Of a DNA stretch of 64,000 nucleotides, positions 30,348 through 43,065 are shown in pieces. The position numbers and the translations under genes were made by a program. The notes beneath the pieces are model-generated. The model was not told the DNA's origin. It ran no database searches and was given only the letters and a program-made list of their open reading frames with translations. Position 1 is the stretch's first letter. The number at the start of each line of letters is the position of its first letter. This DNA is from Pyrrhosoma nymphula (lineage: Eukaryota; Arthropoda; Insecta; Odonata; Coenagrionidae): positions 18,448,596 to 18,512,595 of the forward strand of contig OY754330.1 in assembly GCA_963573305.1 (NCBI GenBank). Direction: 5' to 3'.

Positions 30348-31723
30348 TCACCGGTTTCCTTAGTTTTTACATTGGATTCATTCGTTAAAGTCATCAACCA
30401 CGGATAGAGTTAGCATTTCTCAATTTTGTCAATCTACTGCATAAAAATTATTGTTGAAATGCTCTGAAGTTTCTACTCAGTTTTTTGTGATGCATTCATT
30501 GTATTACTGGACTTTTATTATGAAAATTTCCATGCGATTACTTGATAATTAAAAGATGCCTTCACAAGCAATTCAAACCGAGCAATAGCAAAAATCATAA
30601 TAAGGACTATGGTTTCATTGTTACAAGTCCTGACGCTTCAAAGTTCGAATAAGAGAAGGACAACCTGGAAATAAAAAGGTGCCATAGACGCGTACTTGTG
30701 ACGCTGAAATCTAGAAACAGCCTTGAGTCACGTAGACATGCAATCCAACCCGTGAGCAGGTGTAGCGAGTCTTGATGGCAACGGCTCAACATGAATAGCG
30801 ATGCCAGTGATTTAATCGCGAGCAAAAAACATACAATCCGCCATCGATTTTTCACGGTTTTCATGAGCTTGCAGTGTTAAATATTTATGACCTAAATTTC
30901 ACAATGACGCCTGAATTTTGATTAGACTTCCGGAGATGTCAATTATTTCCCGATGATTTTTTTTCACGAACAAATCATACGGCTGCAGTGGCTGGCCACA
31001 GGGACCCGGAACCTGGACGTCAAAAACATCCAAATTAACGAAAACAAAAAACCATGAAGAAAAATATTTAAAAAAAAATGTCCAAGCCGACATTTTTAAA
31101 CTTAACGAACCTCCTGATCACGTACATACATTGGCGATTTCGTTCATTAGCGCACCATGAGACAAGTATTTGACAGGCGAGTGCGAGACTAGGTCATATT
31201 CATATGTTCCTGCGAATTAGAGCATTATCTTTTTCTCAGATATTTAATGATAAACTCAGTTGGAACGAAATCAATGCGATGGTGATGAAGAACGCAAGAA
31301 AAAGAGAAAGCAAATGAAACAGAGTTTGATATGGATTCAACATTTTACTTGGACTTTTCAGCATATATATATCTGGAAGAGGATTTCAATGAATCCCAAG
31401 ATATTGAATTTGGGTGGAATGGTAAAGCTGAATGTAAATATTACACTATAAGAAGCGGTGATTGAGCAGGTGGAATCCTTTTAAGTATAGCTAACGAGGT
31501 TTTACCGCGCATTACCAACTTATTGAATTTCATAATTAAAAACTACTACGTTTAACTTAAAAAGCCCTGGATCTGTTAAAAACAAAAACTAATGATTTTT
31601 ACATAAAATTGTTCCAAATATTATGTCTTTCCAATTAGCCTTGTCACAAAAACTTAGAAAGTACCTTAATACCATTAAAAAAAACTTTCTTCAACTTTTA
31701 ATTTTAGAGTTCGATTGTACCTA
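30348..31723. other. No recognisable feature
   Basis: Open frames at 30607-30864 (minus), 30899-31093 (minus) and 31260-31451 (plus) have no motif I know. A+T-rich elsewhere. Confidence 0.5.
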
Positions 31724-31731
31724 ATCTATAT

Positions 31732-32054
31732 CAGGGGTTGCCAAGCGGTATGATCGCTTTTTGCGCTTCCACATACTCGTACTACTATAAAATTGCTGGA
31801 ATGTGCCGCAAAAAAGGTATTGGGAATATACGAACACATAAAAACAGGCTTTTGTGCTAAATATTTTAGCAACGCAATATATTAATCTTAGAGAGATAAT
31901 GAAAATACATGCGATAAAAGTTCAAAAATTAAGAAAGCTCTGTCAATAATGCAAATACTTTTATCTGAGTTTTGATTGGCTGTTTCTACATTAGGCATGC
32001 TTTGCTTTATTCATCATAGTTTTGCCGAGAACCAAAATAAATTGAGAATCCCTG
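31732..32054. mobile_element. hAT-type MITE, about 323 bp
   Basis: Left end CAGGGGTTGCCAAG and right end TTGAGAATCCCTG are imperfect inverted termini in the usual hAT style. They are flanked by similar 8-bp sequences, ATCTATAT (31724-31731) and ATCTACAC (32055-32062), consistent with an aged 8-bp target duplication. The interior is non-coding. hAT transposases typically create 8-bp duplications. Confidence 0.75.
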
Positions 32055-32139
32055 ATCTACACAATGAGGCCTTTCCATTGAATTGAAAACCGAAATTAAA
32101 GGACCATCATTTCCCAAATATTTACACATAAAAGAACAA

Positions 32140-32225
32140 ACACAGGTCGACACATTTTCATCCTCCCCACCAAACCCTGTGTTCGTCCTTTTATGTGTTC
32201 CTATCCCTTTCCATTTCCTATGATT
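32140..32225 (+). repeat. SINE family 3, 3' body fragment
   Basis: CACATTTTCATCCTCCCCACC, CTGTGTTCGTCCTTTTATGT and TTCCATTTCCTATGATTGT (first block shortened to ATTTTCATCCTCCCCACC) recur at about 32600-32685 in the same orientation. The fragment lacks a tRNA-like head. Confidence 0.65.
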
Positions 32226-32469
32226 GTATGAATTTATTCGCGCCTATGAGCGTCTTGTTTTCGAATCAATGAGTATATTTGGCCATGTTGGCTATTTTCT
32301 TCTTCTTCGGCTATGCATTCCTTTAAAATACGCACTGTTCACCTCTGTGTTTGCCTTATGCCTGTATTCCTCTTTACCTCTCCTTTTCCACTTGTGTTTG
32401 TCTCCTATATGGTGGGTGAAACAGTTCCCGCACGCCATATCTTGGCCGCTAAAGTTGGGCATGGGTTGT

Positions 32470-32686
32470 GACATAAAACCCCGTCGATTTCAACAGTTAA
32501 TTGATAAGCCTTGCTGGTGTAACTGTAAGCATATCTGGCCGGAAATCGGGAGATCCAGGTTCGAACTCTGGGTAAGGTGAAATTTTTTCTGTCTGGATTC
32601 GACACATTTCCATCTTCCCCACCAAGTCCTGTGTTCGTCCTTTTATGTGTTCCCTTTCCATTTCATATGATTGTTGAATTTATATA

Positions 32687-32699
<13 letters not shown>
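32470..32699 (+). repeat. tRNA-derived SINE (family 3)
   Basis: The head has CTTGCTGGTGTAACTGTAAG (A-box region) and GGTTCGAACTCTGGG (B-box), then a body shared with 32140-32225 and a 3' end at a TG/TA microsatellite. The head resembles family 1, but the body is different. Confidence 0.65.

Positions 32700-32762
<63 letters not shown>
32687..32762. repeat. (TG)n(TA)n microsatellite
   Basis: Short TG run followed by a long TA tract. A second short TA tract lies at 32827-32847. Confidence 0.97.
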
Positions 32763-32765
<3 letters not shown>

Positions 32766-33044
32766 CACACATATAATTTTAGTTACATGTTTCCTATCTC
32801 TTTCTTTCACCTTCTGTTCAAATTATTATATATATATATATATATATTACATAATCCCTATATAATTTGTGAATCTACATAATAAGACCTTTCCATTGAA
32901 TTGAAAACCGAAAGTAAAGGACCAATCGCCATCATTTAACAGAGATGGAAAACTTATTAACCTTAGCAGCCAGAACATATTTATCTTAAGATACAGATTC
33001 TATTTACAGCGTAAAAAGAATATACCCATTGGGGGAGGGCACGG

Positions 33045-33840
33045 GTGTTTCTGTCAAGTTCTGGTGGTTCTGCCCCTGAGAAACCTCAAGACAAGCCAAT
33101 GGCTTATAGGGATTTCAGGGGCATACGGTACACCAGAATCGTTCGAGAGCAAAAACAAATATGCACTGGGATGAGGAAAAGATTGCCGGGGGCAGTCCTT
33201 GATCCTCTGGTGCACCATGGCCGTGCAATGAGAGACGGGAGATAAAGGGTTAGATGGAGCCCCTCCCCCCTTTTGTCAATTTGCCTGGCTGGTGCTGCAC
33301 GCATTGATCGCGGACTCGGGGAGGCCCACCCAGAATGCCGGTGGGAGTTCGGCTGTGGGCCTCTTCCCCTCCCACCACCCCCTTGTACCCTGGATGGGGA
33401 TGGGGTTGTGGGATTGGGTGTAGGTGGTGTCCAGACGAGTGGCCGCAGAGCTCCCCCCCATTCCACCCTCTCTCCCCCTTCCCCAATCCAAATGCTGCCC
33501 CTTCCATCTGTGCGGGTAATTCGTCTGACGGTGCAATGCCCCACCCCTCACCCCTCTCCTCACCTCCCCCCCCCCCCACTTATCCCCCTTCTCCCCCTCC
33601 CCACCGTCCGATTGCCGATCGCCTCCTCTCCGAGCGCTGCAACAACGTTTGACAATCGCTAATCGCGTTTGTGCTGCCACTAGCGCTCCGGGAAAAAGAA
33701 AATTAGAAACTCGGATTGCGTTCGGACCGAGTGGGAGAGAAACAGAGAGGGAGGGAGAGAGAGAGAGGAGGAATCGAAGATACTGGAACACTGCGAGATC
33801 TGAACGCACAATGAAAACAATAGCGTTAAGCCTATCGTAG
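33045..33840. other. GC-rich, CpG-containing low-complexity region
   Basis: Markedly more GC-rich than its flanks, with poly-C and poly-G runs (33370-33420, 33540-33600) and a GA-rich run (33730-33770). It is open in several frames on both strands. I recognise no domain. The piece 33045-33245 is less repetitive and may be unique DNA. Confidence 0.5.
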
Positions 33841-34119
33841 AAAGCAATAACAACTCGTTTACTCCGGCTGTGTATTTCGGAGATGAAAGGACACACGATA
33901 TAACTTCAATCTATTATGTAAGTTCCAAATCGGTCTATTCCCTGACGACGTTGATATTATTTTACGAAATCCGACATACTACACTAGATCAGATCATGAG
34001 TGTAAAATTAGGGAACTAGACTGCAGAACGGACAGATTTAAAATGTAATTTTTCCCACGAACGATAAGGGACCATAACAACTGCCAATGAGACTTTTATC
34101 TAGGTTTGTCGTTAGGTAG

Positions 34120-34470
34120 TGTAGTAGTAGTAGTACTCCTAATACTTGAATCCTTACCTGTTAGCTAGTACATACTAACAGCACGCCTAGCATGTTTTCT
34201 ACATGGGTCTTGAGTCTCTGTCCATCTGTGAAGTTGTAGAATGCATGTATATTGACGGTCCCTCTCCATTGTGATGACATATGTAGTGTAGTGGTGCATG
34301 CTTGTGAGACTTCGCCTCGTGAAAAGCATTAGCGATTAATGTTGATGCATAATTAGTCGTAGTTACACTAACTCTAGGGTATAGTGTAATGAATGTTGGT
34401 GATTACTCACCCCCTGCCACACACCCCTGAGGTGGCTTGCAGGGTATTTTGTAGATGTAGATGTAGATAA
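34120..34470 (+). repeat. Interspersed repeat with GTAGAT tail
   Basis: Ends GAGGTGGCTTGCAGGGTAT, then TGTAGATGTAGATGTAGATA. A short-unit 3' tail after a body with no ORF is typical of SINEs and LINE ends in arthropods. A similar tail (GTAGATGCGGATGTAGAC) is at 60882-60899. The 5' limit is uncertain. Confidence 0.45.
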
Positions 34471-34578
34471 CCAATCATCGCTTAGCTGAAGCCAGCAATA
34501 AATCGATTCAGCATACCATTTTACTCCTCAGAGACGATATAAAAATTATTCCTCTCCAAATACACTAAGTGCTATTAA

Positions 34579-35132
34579 GGTGGTTCCACCGTGAAATGAC
34601 TTAAATGTCATTTTATTCATATTCTGTCTACTTGTAGAAATTGTTGTCCTCTATCTGATATGAACAACAAAATAATACCTTTCCACGCTATTTTATTCTA
34701 TAATTGAACTTGAAATTACATGGTGTTCAATGGGGGAATGAGAGAAACACGGGGAAAAATAGTATTTTTCCATAAAATACAAATGCCATTTTTGCGGAAA
34801 ACTGCCTCTAAGAGGTAAATAATCCAGATAAATTGAGTAAAAATAAAATACAGGCATCTTACCACCTTATTTTTCTAGTAATTGAAGAATTGATGCCGTA
34901 ATTGAAGTCAAAATGCGGTAATTCGTAGGAAATAGCGCTGCAGTCGGCTCCAATGGCTGAAAAAAGTGCTCATTTAAAATACAATCGTGGAATATTCTGC
35001 ATTTTTTGTTCCTTACTTTTGAGTTTCTATAGGCAACGCATTGCATCAGTGAAAGCAGGATTTTTTTGGCAAAATATAAAAAATGTGGAATTTAGTATTT
35101 GTTATGACTCACACAGTCGCGGCGGAACCTCC
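34579..35132 (+). mobile_element. MITE family B, copy 2
   Basis: Bounded by TTAA at 34575-34578 and 35133-35136. The ends are GGTGGTTCCACCGTG and the complement of GGAGGTTCCGCCGCG. It aligns over its whole length with the reverse complement of 6586-7136. Non-coding. Confidence 0.88.
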
Positions 35133-35187
35133 TTAAATCAATCATTAAAAAAATAAAATTCTCAGCTTCAGGCTCAACTTTGTAGAA

Positions 35188-35745
35188 ACTTTAAATATTC
35201 ATTATAATAAAGAAGTTTTGTACTTTTCTACACTTTTTATTGTTTTAAACACACACTACGCGTTTCAAAAATTTTATGGCATCGTCAGGTGTAGTAGTTT
35301 GTTCACATATATTATATTGTTGTCGTTGTTAGACACAGAGCATTAAGTTTGAGTTTAAAGAAAAGTTTAAATAAAAAAATTTTCAGAAATAAAATTAAAC
35401 AAAAATGAAAAGGGAGGTAAAAAAATATTAACAACATGAAAATAATAACAAAAATTTGCATACAATGCTTTGCAAAAACAATTAAATCAAGGGGTGGTGG
35501 TATGAGAAAGATCAGCGTTTTTTAACGAAATTTTTCCAGAAAGTAGTGGGGAGGTATGTTTAAAAAGCTGCTCATTGCATAGATAAAAATCAAATTCAAT
35601 GTTCTGTATTTAACAACAACAACAATATAATATATGTAAACCAACTAATACACCTTGACGATTCCATAAAATTGGTGAAACGCGTAGTGTATTTAAAAAA
35701 ATAAAAAGTGTAAAAAATTACCAAACTTCTTTACTATAATGAAAT
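35188..35745. repeat. PLE-type inverted pair, wide spacer
   Basis: The left arm (minus sense, 35188-35345) and right arm (plus sense, 35615-35745) share CTGACGATGCCATAAAAT / TTGACGATTCCATAAAAT, TGAAACGCGTAGTGT and AAAAAGTGT...AACTTCTTTA, as well as an inner TTGTTGTTG/CAACAACAA microsatellite with AATATAATATATGT. The spacer is about 270 bp and non-coding. The hairpin motifs are at 35258-35289 (minus) and 35654-35685 (plus). Confidence 0.65.
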
Positions 35746-36044
35746 CATTCTTAAAGTTAACTCGTAGGTTTTCCCGGATGTACTACAAGAGAAATAATCA
35801 TTTTTATAGTTGTATGGTAGCGTTTGACATTGTAAATCAGAAGAAATGGGTGCTGGCAGCATGAAAATTCCTACACGTTCAAGATGAATAGCTCCCCAAA
35901 AAAAATCACTTAGGGACTTCAAATAGTTTATTTGTATTTTTTTCCATTACCACGCGTTTAACTTAGAACCACACACAATTTCTTGATATGCAGTCCTAAA
36001 TTTAAATAAAAATAGTCAAACACAGAGTCCCACATTTCCGCAAT

Positions 36045-36530
36045 ATGTCCTCAAATGCTATTCAGTCTTCTCTTTCCATTTCTGATCTCGAAAACCACAT
36101 ACTTAAAACTGATTTTAAAATCCTCCACAACACCCTTAACTCGACCATTGACTGCCCTCAACTGCTTTCTCTATTCAACATTAGGATACCAACTCGATCC
36201 ACCCGCACGCATTCACTACTCTACCCACCCTATTCCCACTAGGATATCACTCACCCAGCGCTCACCTTTATTTCGCCTCTCCTCCCTTCTTAATTCACTC
36301 CCTCACACTGTCGATCCTTTTTATTTATCATGTAACCATTTCACCACCCAAGCCATGCCCTACCTGTCAACAAATTAAATACATCCCCTTTCCATGTTGG
36401 GCTCTGCGTTGTTGATTTTTATGTTATTATTGTATTTTTGTCCTCTGTCATGTTTGTTGTTAAATGTTTCACTGTAAATTGGCACTACTTCTGTATGTGA
36501 GCAATGTTTTAAATAAATAAATAAATGATA
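36045..36530 (+). pseudogene. LINE 3' end with AAAT tail
   Basis: The plus frame 36045-36242 has DLENHILKTDFKILHNTLNS and LLSLFNIRIPTRSTRTHSLL, matching the C-terminal stretch of CR1/Jockey/I-type LINE polyproteins (lyKilh...idcp.LL..i.fr.p.r.tR). A frameshift leads to 36380 (..FRLSSLLNSLPHTVDPFYLS, the N.LP...D.F block). It ends with AAATAAATAAATAAATGA at about 36513. 5'-truncated and inactive. Confidence 0.75.
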
Positions 36531-39500
36531 AGTATCTCATACAACACTTAAACTACCCTTTCTAATAAGAGTTTGAAACATCTTTCATTCGTCGCTAAAG
36601 AATATCCTAATCGTTCTTATCAGTCTTTCTACATAGCAAGTTATTCGTCGGTGAATAACATGAACGAAGCAAAAATTGGTGATGGATATGCACTAATGGT
36701 GAGAGCGTCATAGCATGATAAATTATACTAAGGTCTTTTTTTCTAGATTGGCTGGTAAAGGTTTGAGTTACAAAAGAATGTTATGTTACACAAGAATGTT
36801 ACAAAAGAATACCTGAGTTACAAAAGAATGGGTCCAAAATCCAGTGGCCTCGAATGAAACTTCGACACTAACTGATGAAGCACAGGGTACACAGAACGTG
36901 TTGGCAAAGGAATTTCTTCCTAAGACTGGCGATGCCATAATTTCCAATGCGAGTTACGTGTCTGACTGACACAAGGAATTATAAATCAGTAAGAAAATAA
37001 GCCTTTTCACTAAACATAAAGCTTTTATTCGCCACTTTATAAGCATCACTAAATACGTTGATTAATCTTTTCTTAATTAGATTTTTATTTATTTCATGTG
37101 ATGTATAAAAAATAACCATCGTGCATGGTGAACTGTCAAGTTTTTCATCGTAATCGTATAATATATAACGGAAGTTTTCTTTTAAAAATTTCAGTAGATC
37201 TCTCTACAAAGTTTTTAACATTGATTTTTTAAATCATGTTGCTACGCAACCAACAAATAAGCTATTTATGAGTGCCAGTCCCAATTACCCATCCAACCAT
37301 TGAACAGTACATGAAACAAGAACGATGACCGTATTTTGTAAGGAGAGCCAGAGTAAAAGGTTTATTGCTCCTTCAATACCCATTCAGCGTAAGAGGATAA
37401 AAGAGTAATGTCAAAGCATCTCCTTCCATAGGTGCTATTGGCACCTGTGTGTTGCGCTAAATTCCCAGAGGTGGTAATATAGAGGCCTTCCACACGCTGT
37501 TTCCTATTCCTTGGAATAATAGAGTGCACGGAACGCAGCGAGAATCATTGGCAGCCTCTTTCTCAAAGCCGCTTTCCCCCAGCCATTTTTTGCGGACGCC
37601 ATAGGACAAGACATATCGTTGCAATTTGCACATCCAATCCGCTTATGGCGTGCACCTTAGTAAGTATGGTGCTTGCATTTCCCAATATATGCCCTCGTTC
37701 TCGTGAACGTGCAAATATACATAATACTTCCGGACCTAATGGAGTGATTTGGAGACACGAAATATACTATATACGAAGAAATACATACTTATGTACCCCA
37801 AATATAAGGAAGAGAATATTTGGAACCATACAGTACGTTTTGCACAGGGGAATCCTGGACTCATTATAATGCTCAAATGGTCATATGGAATGGATCTGCT
37901 TGCGCGGTCAATACGTCACAGAAGTAGAAATTAGTAGTAGAGTTGTCGTGGTTCCGTATTGATTAATGGAGAAAATTTCAAATTGGAAACGATTTCAAAC
38001 AAATAACAATACATAATTCAGAAAATGATTGGAAAAATTGCGCGTGATAGACATATTAGGTGGCATTTTCAACAAGATCAGGTTTCGTATTCGAGCGTTA
38101 AGATTTCATCTACTCAACGCTCTTCTTAAATCAATGGTTTCAGCAATGAAAAATATATTCAATAATTACCCAAATGCGAATTTATACGCCCTGTAAATAC
38201 CATACGTTGTACATTGAAACCATTGCGAGTATTTAACTATTTCATTCATTTAAATTATTTTGGTTTTCCATTTTAGTTTTGAAAATCTCGCTTAAAATTA
38301 CCTCACCATATGTCTTAAAATTCATTCCGTATTTCTGAGAATGATAAATTGGGTCAAAGAATTCTGGACCCACCCTTAGTTAACGGTCACCATTCCATCA
38401 AAAAACATGATGGAGTTCCAAAAGCAGCTTTCACTTTGTCAAGTGTGATCGCAGAGGGAATATATACAAATATGGATGAAGACAAAATGTTTACCACACT
38501 GATTTCCAAGCTTATTACGATGGAAGTTCGAGGACTCATGAAGAAATAAAATGGTTCGGTAGCAGAAAATAATGAGGCGGAAAGCTGTAGTAAACCAGAC
38601 TCCTGACTAATATTATCTGAAGAGTTCATTCATTTCCTACTTTTTCTCACGATGGCTTTAACATATTGCCCCCTTAGAAGGCTTAAAAATCAAATAATTG
38701 ACTTTCATACTTTTAATGCGATGATGATTCAACTGAATAACAATTTAGGTCCACAAAAAAATGATTGTCCACAAACACTGTCAGGGCCTTTAGTAATGAT
38801 CACTTCACACTCTTCACTGCATTGTGTTACCATTTTTGTCTTCTTCAAGGGTGGCTCTCAAGTAAATATGCGCACATCATTTAACAAATCTATCGGCTTC
38901 CACTTTTTAAAACTCAATACCTTTCATGCTTGCGAGCATACAATGTCTTAAAAATCCACTTTTGAGGACAACCGGTAGTGATTTATTTCGTACTCAGAAC
39001 CATTTTCTTCTTTAGTCTATGAATGACATACATTTGACTATTTCACGAATCTGCCACGAAGTCATGGACATAAATTTTTGCTAATATATAGACGAATAAA
39101 TTTATTTCTTTTTCAGCTTTCAAGTCAAAATATCTTCTTGCCGTGGAAATGCTGAGTATCTTTACATGATATCTATATGCATACTCAATGGCCCAACCAT
39201 TTCCCCAGAGCATCGTGTGGAACAATAACTCAGTAATATTTTTCTCTGGAAGAATTGCTTTACCACCGAGGCCAAAAAATATTATAATTTCTTTTTTAGA
39301 CACATCCTTCACGTATTCAGATTATTAGTCCTCTAGTACATTAAGCCACACATTTCTCGCTTAGGACCAGTTATATAATGGTTAGTTAGCGTTAATCGCA
39401 AGAAGATGAAGCAATTTCATAAACATGATGTTAACTTAGAATTAGGGTACGGTGAGATTTTATTTATTAAATAACTCTGGTGGTTAGTTGATGTGATCGT

Positions 39501-40489
39501 AATAAATAAGAGAACCTATGAACTTCGGTGTACATACATAGAAAATATTTATTAGAAAATGAAACTGGGCCGCATACCATCAACTTTCACTTGAGCCCAG
39601 GCTAATTGCAAATCGCTTTCTCGGTTTCATAGGCGTTACACCTCGAACATTTAGAGTTACAACTGCAGAGCACTTTGCCATCATATCTGGACCATAAAGT
39701 TCATCTGCTCTACAATAGCCGCCATAACTTCACACTCAGAGAGCTTAGTTTCTAAGACATGCAGAAAAAATACGAATCAGCAGGTCTTCATTGAAATAAT
39801 TACATTTTTTCCACGCAACAGTCTCTAAAGCATGCATTTCAAAGTTAATTTCCTAAATTTCATTGAAACACCAGTCTACTTCTTGCAAATGACGCCACTT
39901 TCGGAGATTTCTGTTCAAGGTCTATAACTATTCCATCGAAAGCAATTTCAATTAGAGCTTGCAAAGCTACCTGTCCCTATGTGATTACACCTCTTATCTC
40001 GTAACACCATTTCGTGCTGATAGTAACTGAAGGTTTGATTGGTGTTTTGACCCATTCTACAGCAAGTTTAGCTTCAGTTGAGGGCCGATAAAGCCATCCA
40101 CCAAAAGCAAGGATTCTTTTCTGAAGGTGGAAAGGAAAGGTTTTATGATTGTATCGCATAGATTTATTTTACTCTCAACTGGAGTATGTCGTAGTATGTC
40201 GACGGACTAATATGATACATTGGTCAATTATGCCTGACTGGAACATGAAACTATAAATATTTATCTTCTCCAGAATTAGTCGTTCAAATAGCTTTCACTA
40301 TCATTATAGTAGTATACTTGATACCCCACGGAGAATTTTTAAATTCATATTAAAACAAGAAATTTGATTACTACATCTGCAAGCACGGAGAAGAAATATA
40401 AATAGGCTTTGCGCACTCTTCCTCACACTTGAGGGGGGAAAAGCATGGGGGGAACTGTGACATAAGATAAAAAACCCCAACTATATTGG
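36531..40489. other. Long stretch without recognisable genes
   Basis: Several short open frames (37645-37869, 38349-38549 and 38652-38951 plus; 39043-39312 and 39977-40159 minus) show no recognised motif. Composition varies; 37420-37640 is less A+T-rich and could be unique sequence. No repeat shared with the rest of the window was found. Confidence 0.5.
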
Positions 40490-40669
40490 TAGGAATGATC
40501 ACGAATACAAGATGAATGTCGGTCACAAAGGACCAACGTAAAAAAGTTTTCTTATCTTAAGAGCACGATTGATGATTGGAATAGACTCTCTGCAGAACTG
40601 TTTCAGCCCTTTCCTGGCAACTTAAAGATTTTTAAGAATAGGTTCAAAATATTTATTTTGGAAAACTAA
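40490..40669 (+). pseudogene. LINE ORF2 C-terminal fragment
   Basis: Frames encode RNDHEYKMNVGHKGPT and, shifted, KKFSYLKSTIDDWNRLSAEL with FPGNLKIFKNRFKIFILEN and a stop at 40667-40669. The R-x-DH-x-x-K ... F..R-T-I-x-DWN-x-L ... FK-x-R pattern is the usual ending of LINE reverse-transcriptase polyproteins. Only about 60 codons survive. Confidence 0.65.
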
Positions 40670-41139
40670 TTTCAGTGTTAATTTTAAATTTTCGATTTGA
40701 CTGATTTAGTTTTTACTTTGGTGATGTACTTTGATTTATTAACTGTTACCACCTGGCAAATAGCCCACTTGTAACGATTTGTAGAACAATAATAATTAAA
40801 CCACATACATGCATACCCTCATGCGAGCACAAGATACATGGAGTAAAATGAAAATTGACTTTGAAAGCGAGTATAAAACTTCCAAGAATGTGTATGTTTG
40901 AATTATCCTGAACATTAATATTAAAAGAGGAAATATTATGGATGGAACGACGGGAGCAATCAACCAGCATATCGCGATGATATTATTGATTCAGCGATTA
41001 TTCATCACGGAATTAATGCAACGGGAGTGGAATTAGAAAAACAACGCTGTTTATTCATCCCCCTCGTCTTAATTAAGCAAATATAATACGTTCACCCCCT
41101 ATCAACCCATAATTTTCAATGCTTCGTAATTCAAAACAG

Positions 41140-41212
41140 GAATGCCACACATACCTATGGATACAGCCAAGCCACAAGAGACGTTTTCCATTCCGCCCGG
41201 ACATGTGCAAGG
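41140..41212 (+). other. Candidate exon (weak)
   Basis: Preceded by ...TTCAAAACAG (an acceptable AG acceptor without a strong pyrimidine tract) and followed by a consensus donor AAGG|GTGAGT. The frame starting at ATG 41142 gives MPHIPMDTAKPQETFSIPPG plus HVQG, of balanced composition. No family is recognised and there is no second exon to pair with, so this is only a candidate. Confidence 0.25.
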
Positions 41213-42369
41213 GTGAGTATCACTGGTGGAATCGTCCCGAAAGGTGGCGTTGGTGGTCACACGTTCCAAACCTAAGAGCCCCGATGTTACGTTGCCTTCT
41301 AGCAGCAAGCAATGAGGCATAAAAGGCACTCACCTATCGGGGAACTCCAAACCACCACGAGATGAGTGAGTAACTCAGTTAAAGGACTAGGCGCATAAAA
41401 CCAGCGAGATTTACTGGTGTGTACACAGAGACCTGTCGCTGTCCACTAGATATACCAGTGCAATTCACAATAAGGGTTTATCACGATTTTTGCTACATAC
41501 TTTATCGTGCAGAGGACCATGACGAATGATAATTTGCAAATCATCTCTTAACCCGCCATTGGTCGCGCTATGAGAATTTCACTCAAACTAAATTTAAACC
41601 TGTGCTCACTTTCTTAACATGAGTTGGAATAAGTTCCCTTTCCTTCTAGCTGACCTTTTATCTCTTCCTATTGACCGACCGTCTCAAAAAGTATAAATGA
41701 AACGTCCGCAGCTGTGTAATGATATGTCTGATAACTCGGCTACAAGGTTTGAGACTTTTCCTCATCGCGCGACCACTGACGTTATTGTTTTTGTATCACT
41801 CAGGTGCGTTACACTTTCGCAACATGCGGGCAAAGTTGATTCATTTCGTGGAGAGCAGATACTTTAATTCAAGTTTATGAGTCATGAGAAACTATGTCCT
41901 AATAAATAAATATTTCTTCTTGAGAATGGTAATTTTCTTCATTTATACCCAATGATATCATCGCCAGTAAAATTAGCAATAATTACGTAATTGAATTAGT
42001 AATTGCGTATATGTGGAAATCATTGTTTCAAATGAACATTAAGAGAAATAAATTAAACCTAAATATGGTGTAATATATTGGCAATAAACGCTCTATGATA
42101 GATAATCAATGGTATTTATGAGTGTGAGAAAAAGTCTCACACGCGACCGCTCGCGTGATAAGTATCTTAGCGACCACTCCCGGGTTAAAGATTCCGAAAA
42201 TTGCCAGAGATATAGGAGTCTAAAGTTTAATGGACCTTCCCATAGCGTCTGTAATGTAATTTCATCCATCGCTTTATTCCCTCTTCCTCCCGATACATTC
42301 TAAAAGATGCCTTAAACAGGCTTTGGTGAAGATGTCCACTTCTGCCAAAAATATAACAGTATTATGATT
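41213..42369. other. No recognisable feature
   Basis: Mixed composition. A short hairpin (CACGCGACCGCTCGCGTG) lies at 42139-42156. No coding motifs or shared repeats. Confidence 0.4.
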
Positions 42370-42379
42370 TAGAAAATCC

Positions 42380-42470
42380 TTTGAAAAAATATCCTTCTTC
42401 ACCGGGAATCGAACAACGGGCCTTTGATCTACGAATGAAATGACGTCAGAAGTCGTTTTGCAGAAACAGA
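42380..42470 (-). repeat. tRNA-like SINE remnant
   Basis: On the minus strand a B-box-like GTTGTTCGATTCCCGGTGA follows CGTAGATCAAAGGCCC, the kind of T-arm context seen in tRNA-derived SINEs. There is no convincing A-box, so it is a fragment. Confidence 0.35.
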
Positions 42471-42902
42471 ATAAAAATGCAACTTTCTACGATTAATTAT
42501 TTGGTTATTATGTCTTAATGTTTCGAAGCAACTCCGTAAATCTATATGAAAACCTTTGCGAATTTGATTTCAACTGAAATATCGAAAAAGCATTCGAATG
42601 TTAATCCCCCATTACTTGGCATAGCTCATTTTCTTTCTCGGTCATCTTTTTTAATGTAATCGGTTCAGTCATAAGAAAAAAATTAACTTCAAATTGAACG
42701 AGGCCGAAAACTAGATCAATACCAAGATCATTTTTATCAAAATGCAACAAAGAGAGTGATGAGTTTACTTTAATGATTGATCGATTGATTGATCACCACG
42801 GAGAAGTCACCGCTAAAAAAGTAATGATTTATTTCAAGGAGGAAGACAACGAATAAATGGCGGAAGTACTAAAAACGTAACGGAGAGGAAAATTCTACCA
42901 AC

Positions 42903-42997
42903 CTGAGAGTATTCCATGAAATCTCCGGAGCACGCCAAGTCGCCTTTATTTTGGAAAACGCCATACAAATCTGAAGCAACTGATACCCAAAGTAGTG
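42903..42997 (-). other. Candidate exon (weak)
   Basis: On the minus strand a good polypyrimidine acceptor (TGCTTTTTTTATAG) precedes 95 bp ending CTCAG|GTTGGT, a passable donor. Two frames are open; one reads VASDLYGVFQNKGDLACSGD. No family is recognised. The MITE-A copy at 43066 lies just upstream in this orientation. Confidence 0.25.
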
Positions 42998-43065
42998 CTA
43001 TAAAAAAAGCACAATTTCGGCGATAATGCTTTGATAATAAGCAAAGGCAGGCAATTTCCATTTAA

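Noticed and set aside
33276..33896. A 206-codon minus-strand frame and overlapping frames
   Set aside because: GC-rich low-complexity sequence open in several frames at once; no conserved motif.
39043..39312. Possible piggyBac fragment (minus frame)
   Set aside because: A superficial resemblance to the region before the first catalytic Asp, but none of the diagnostic motifs is present.
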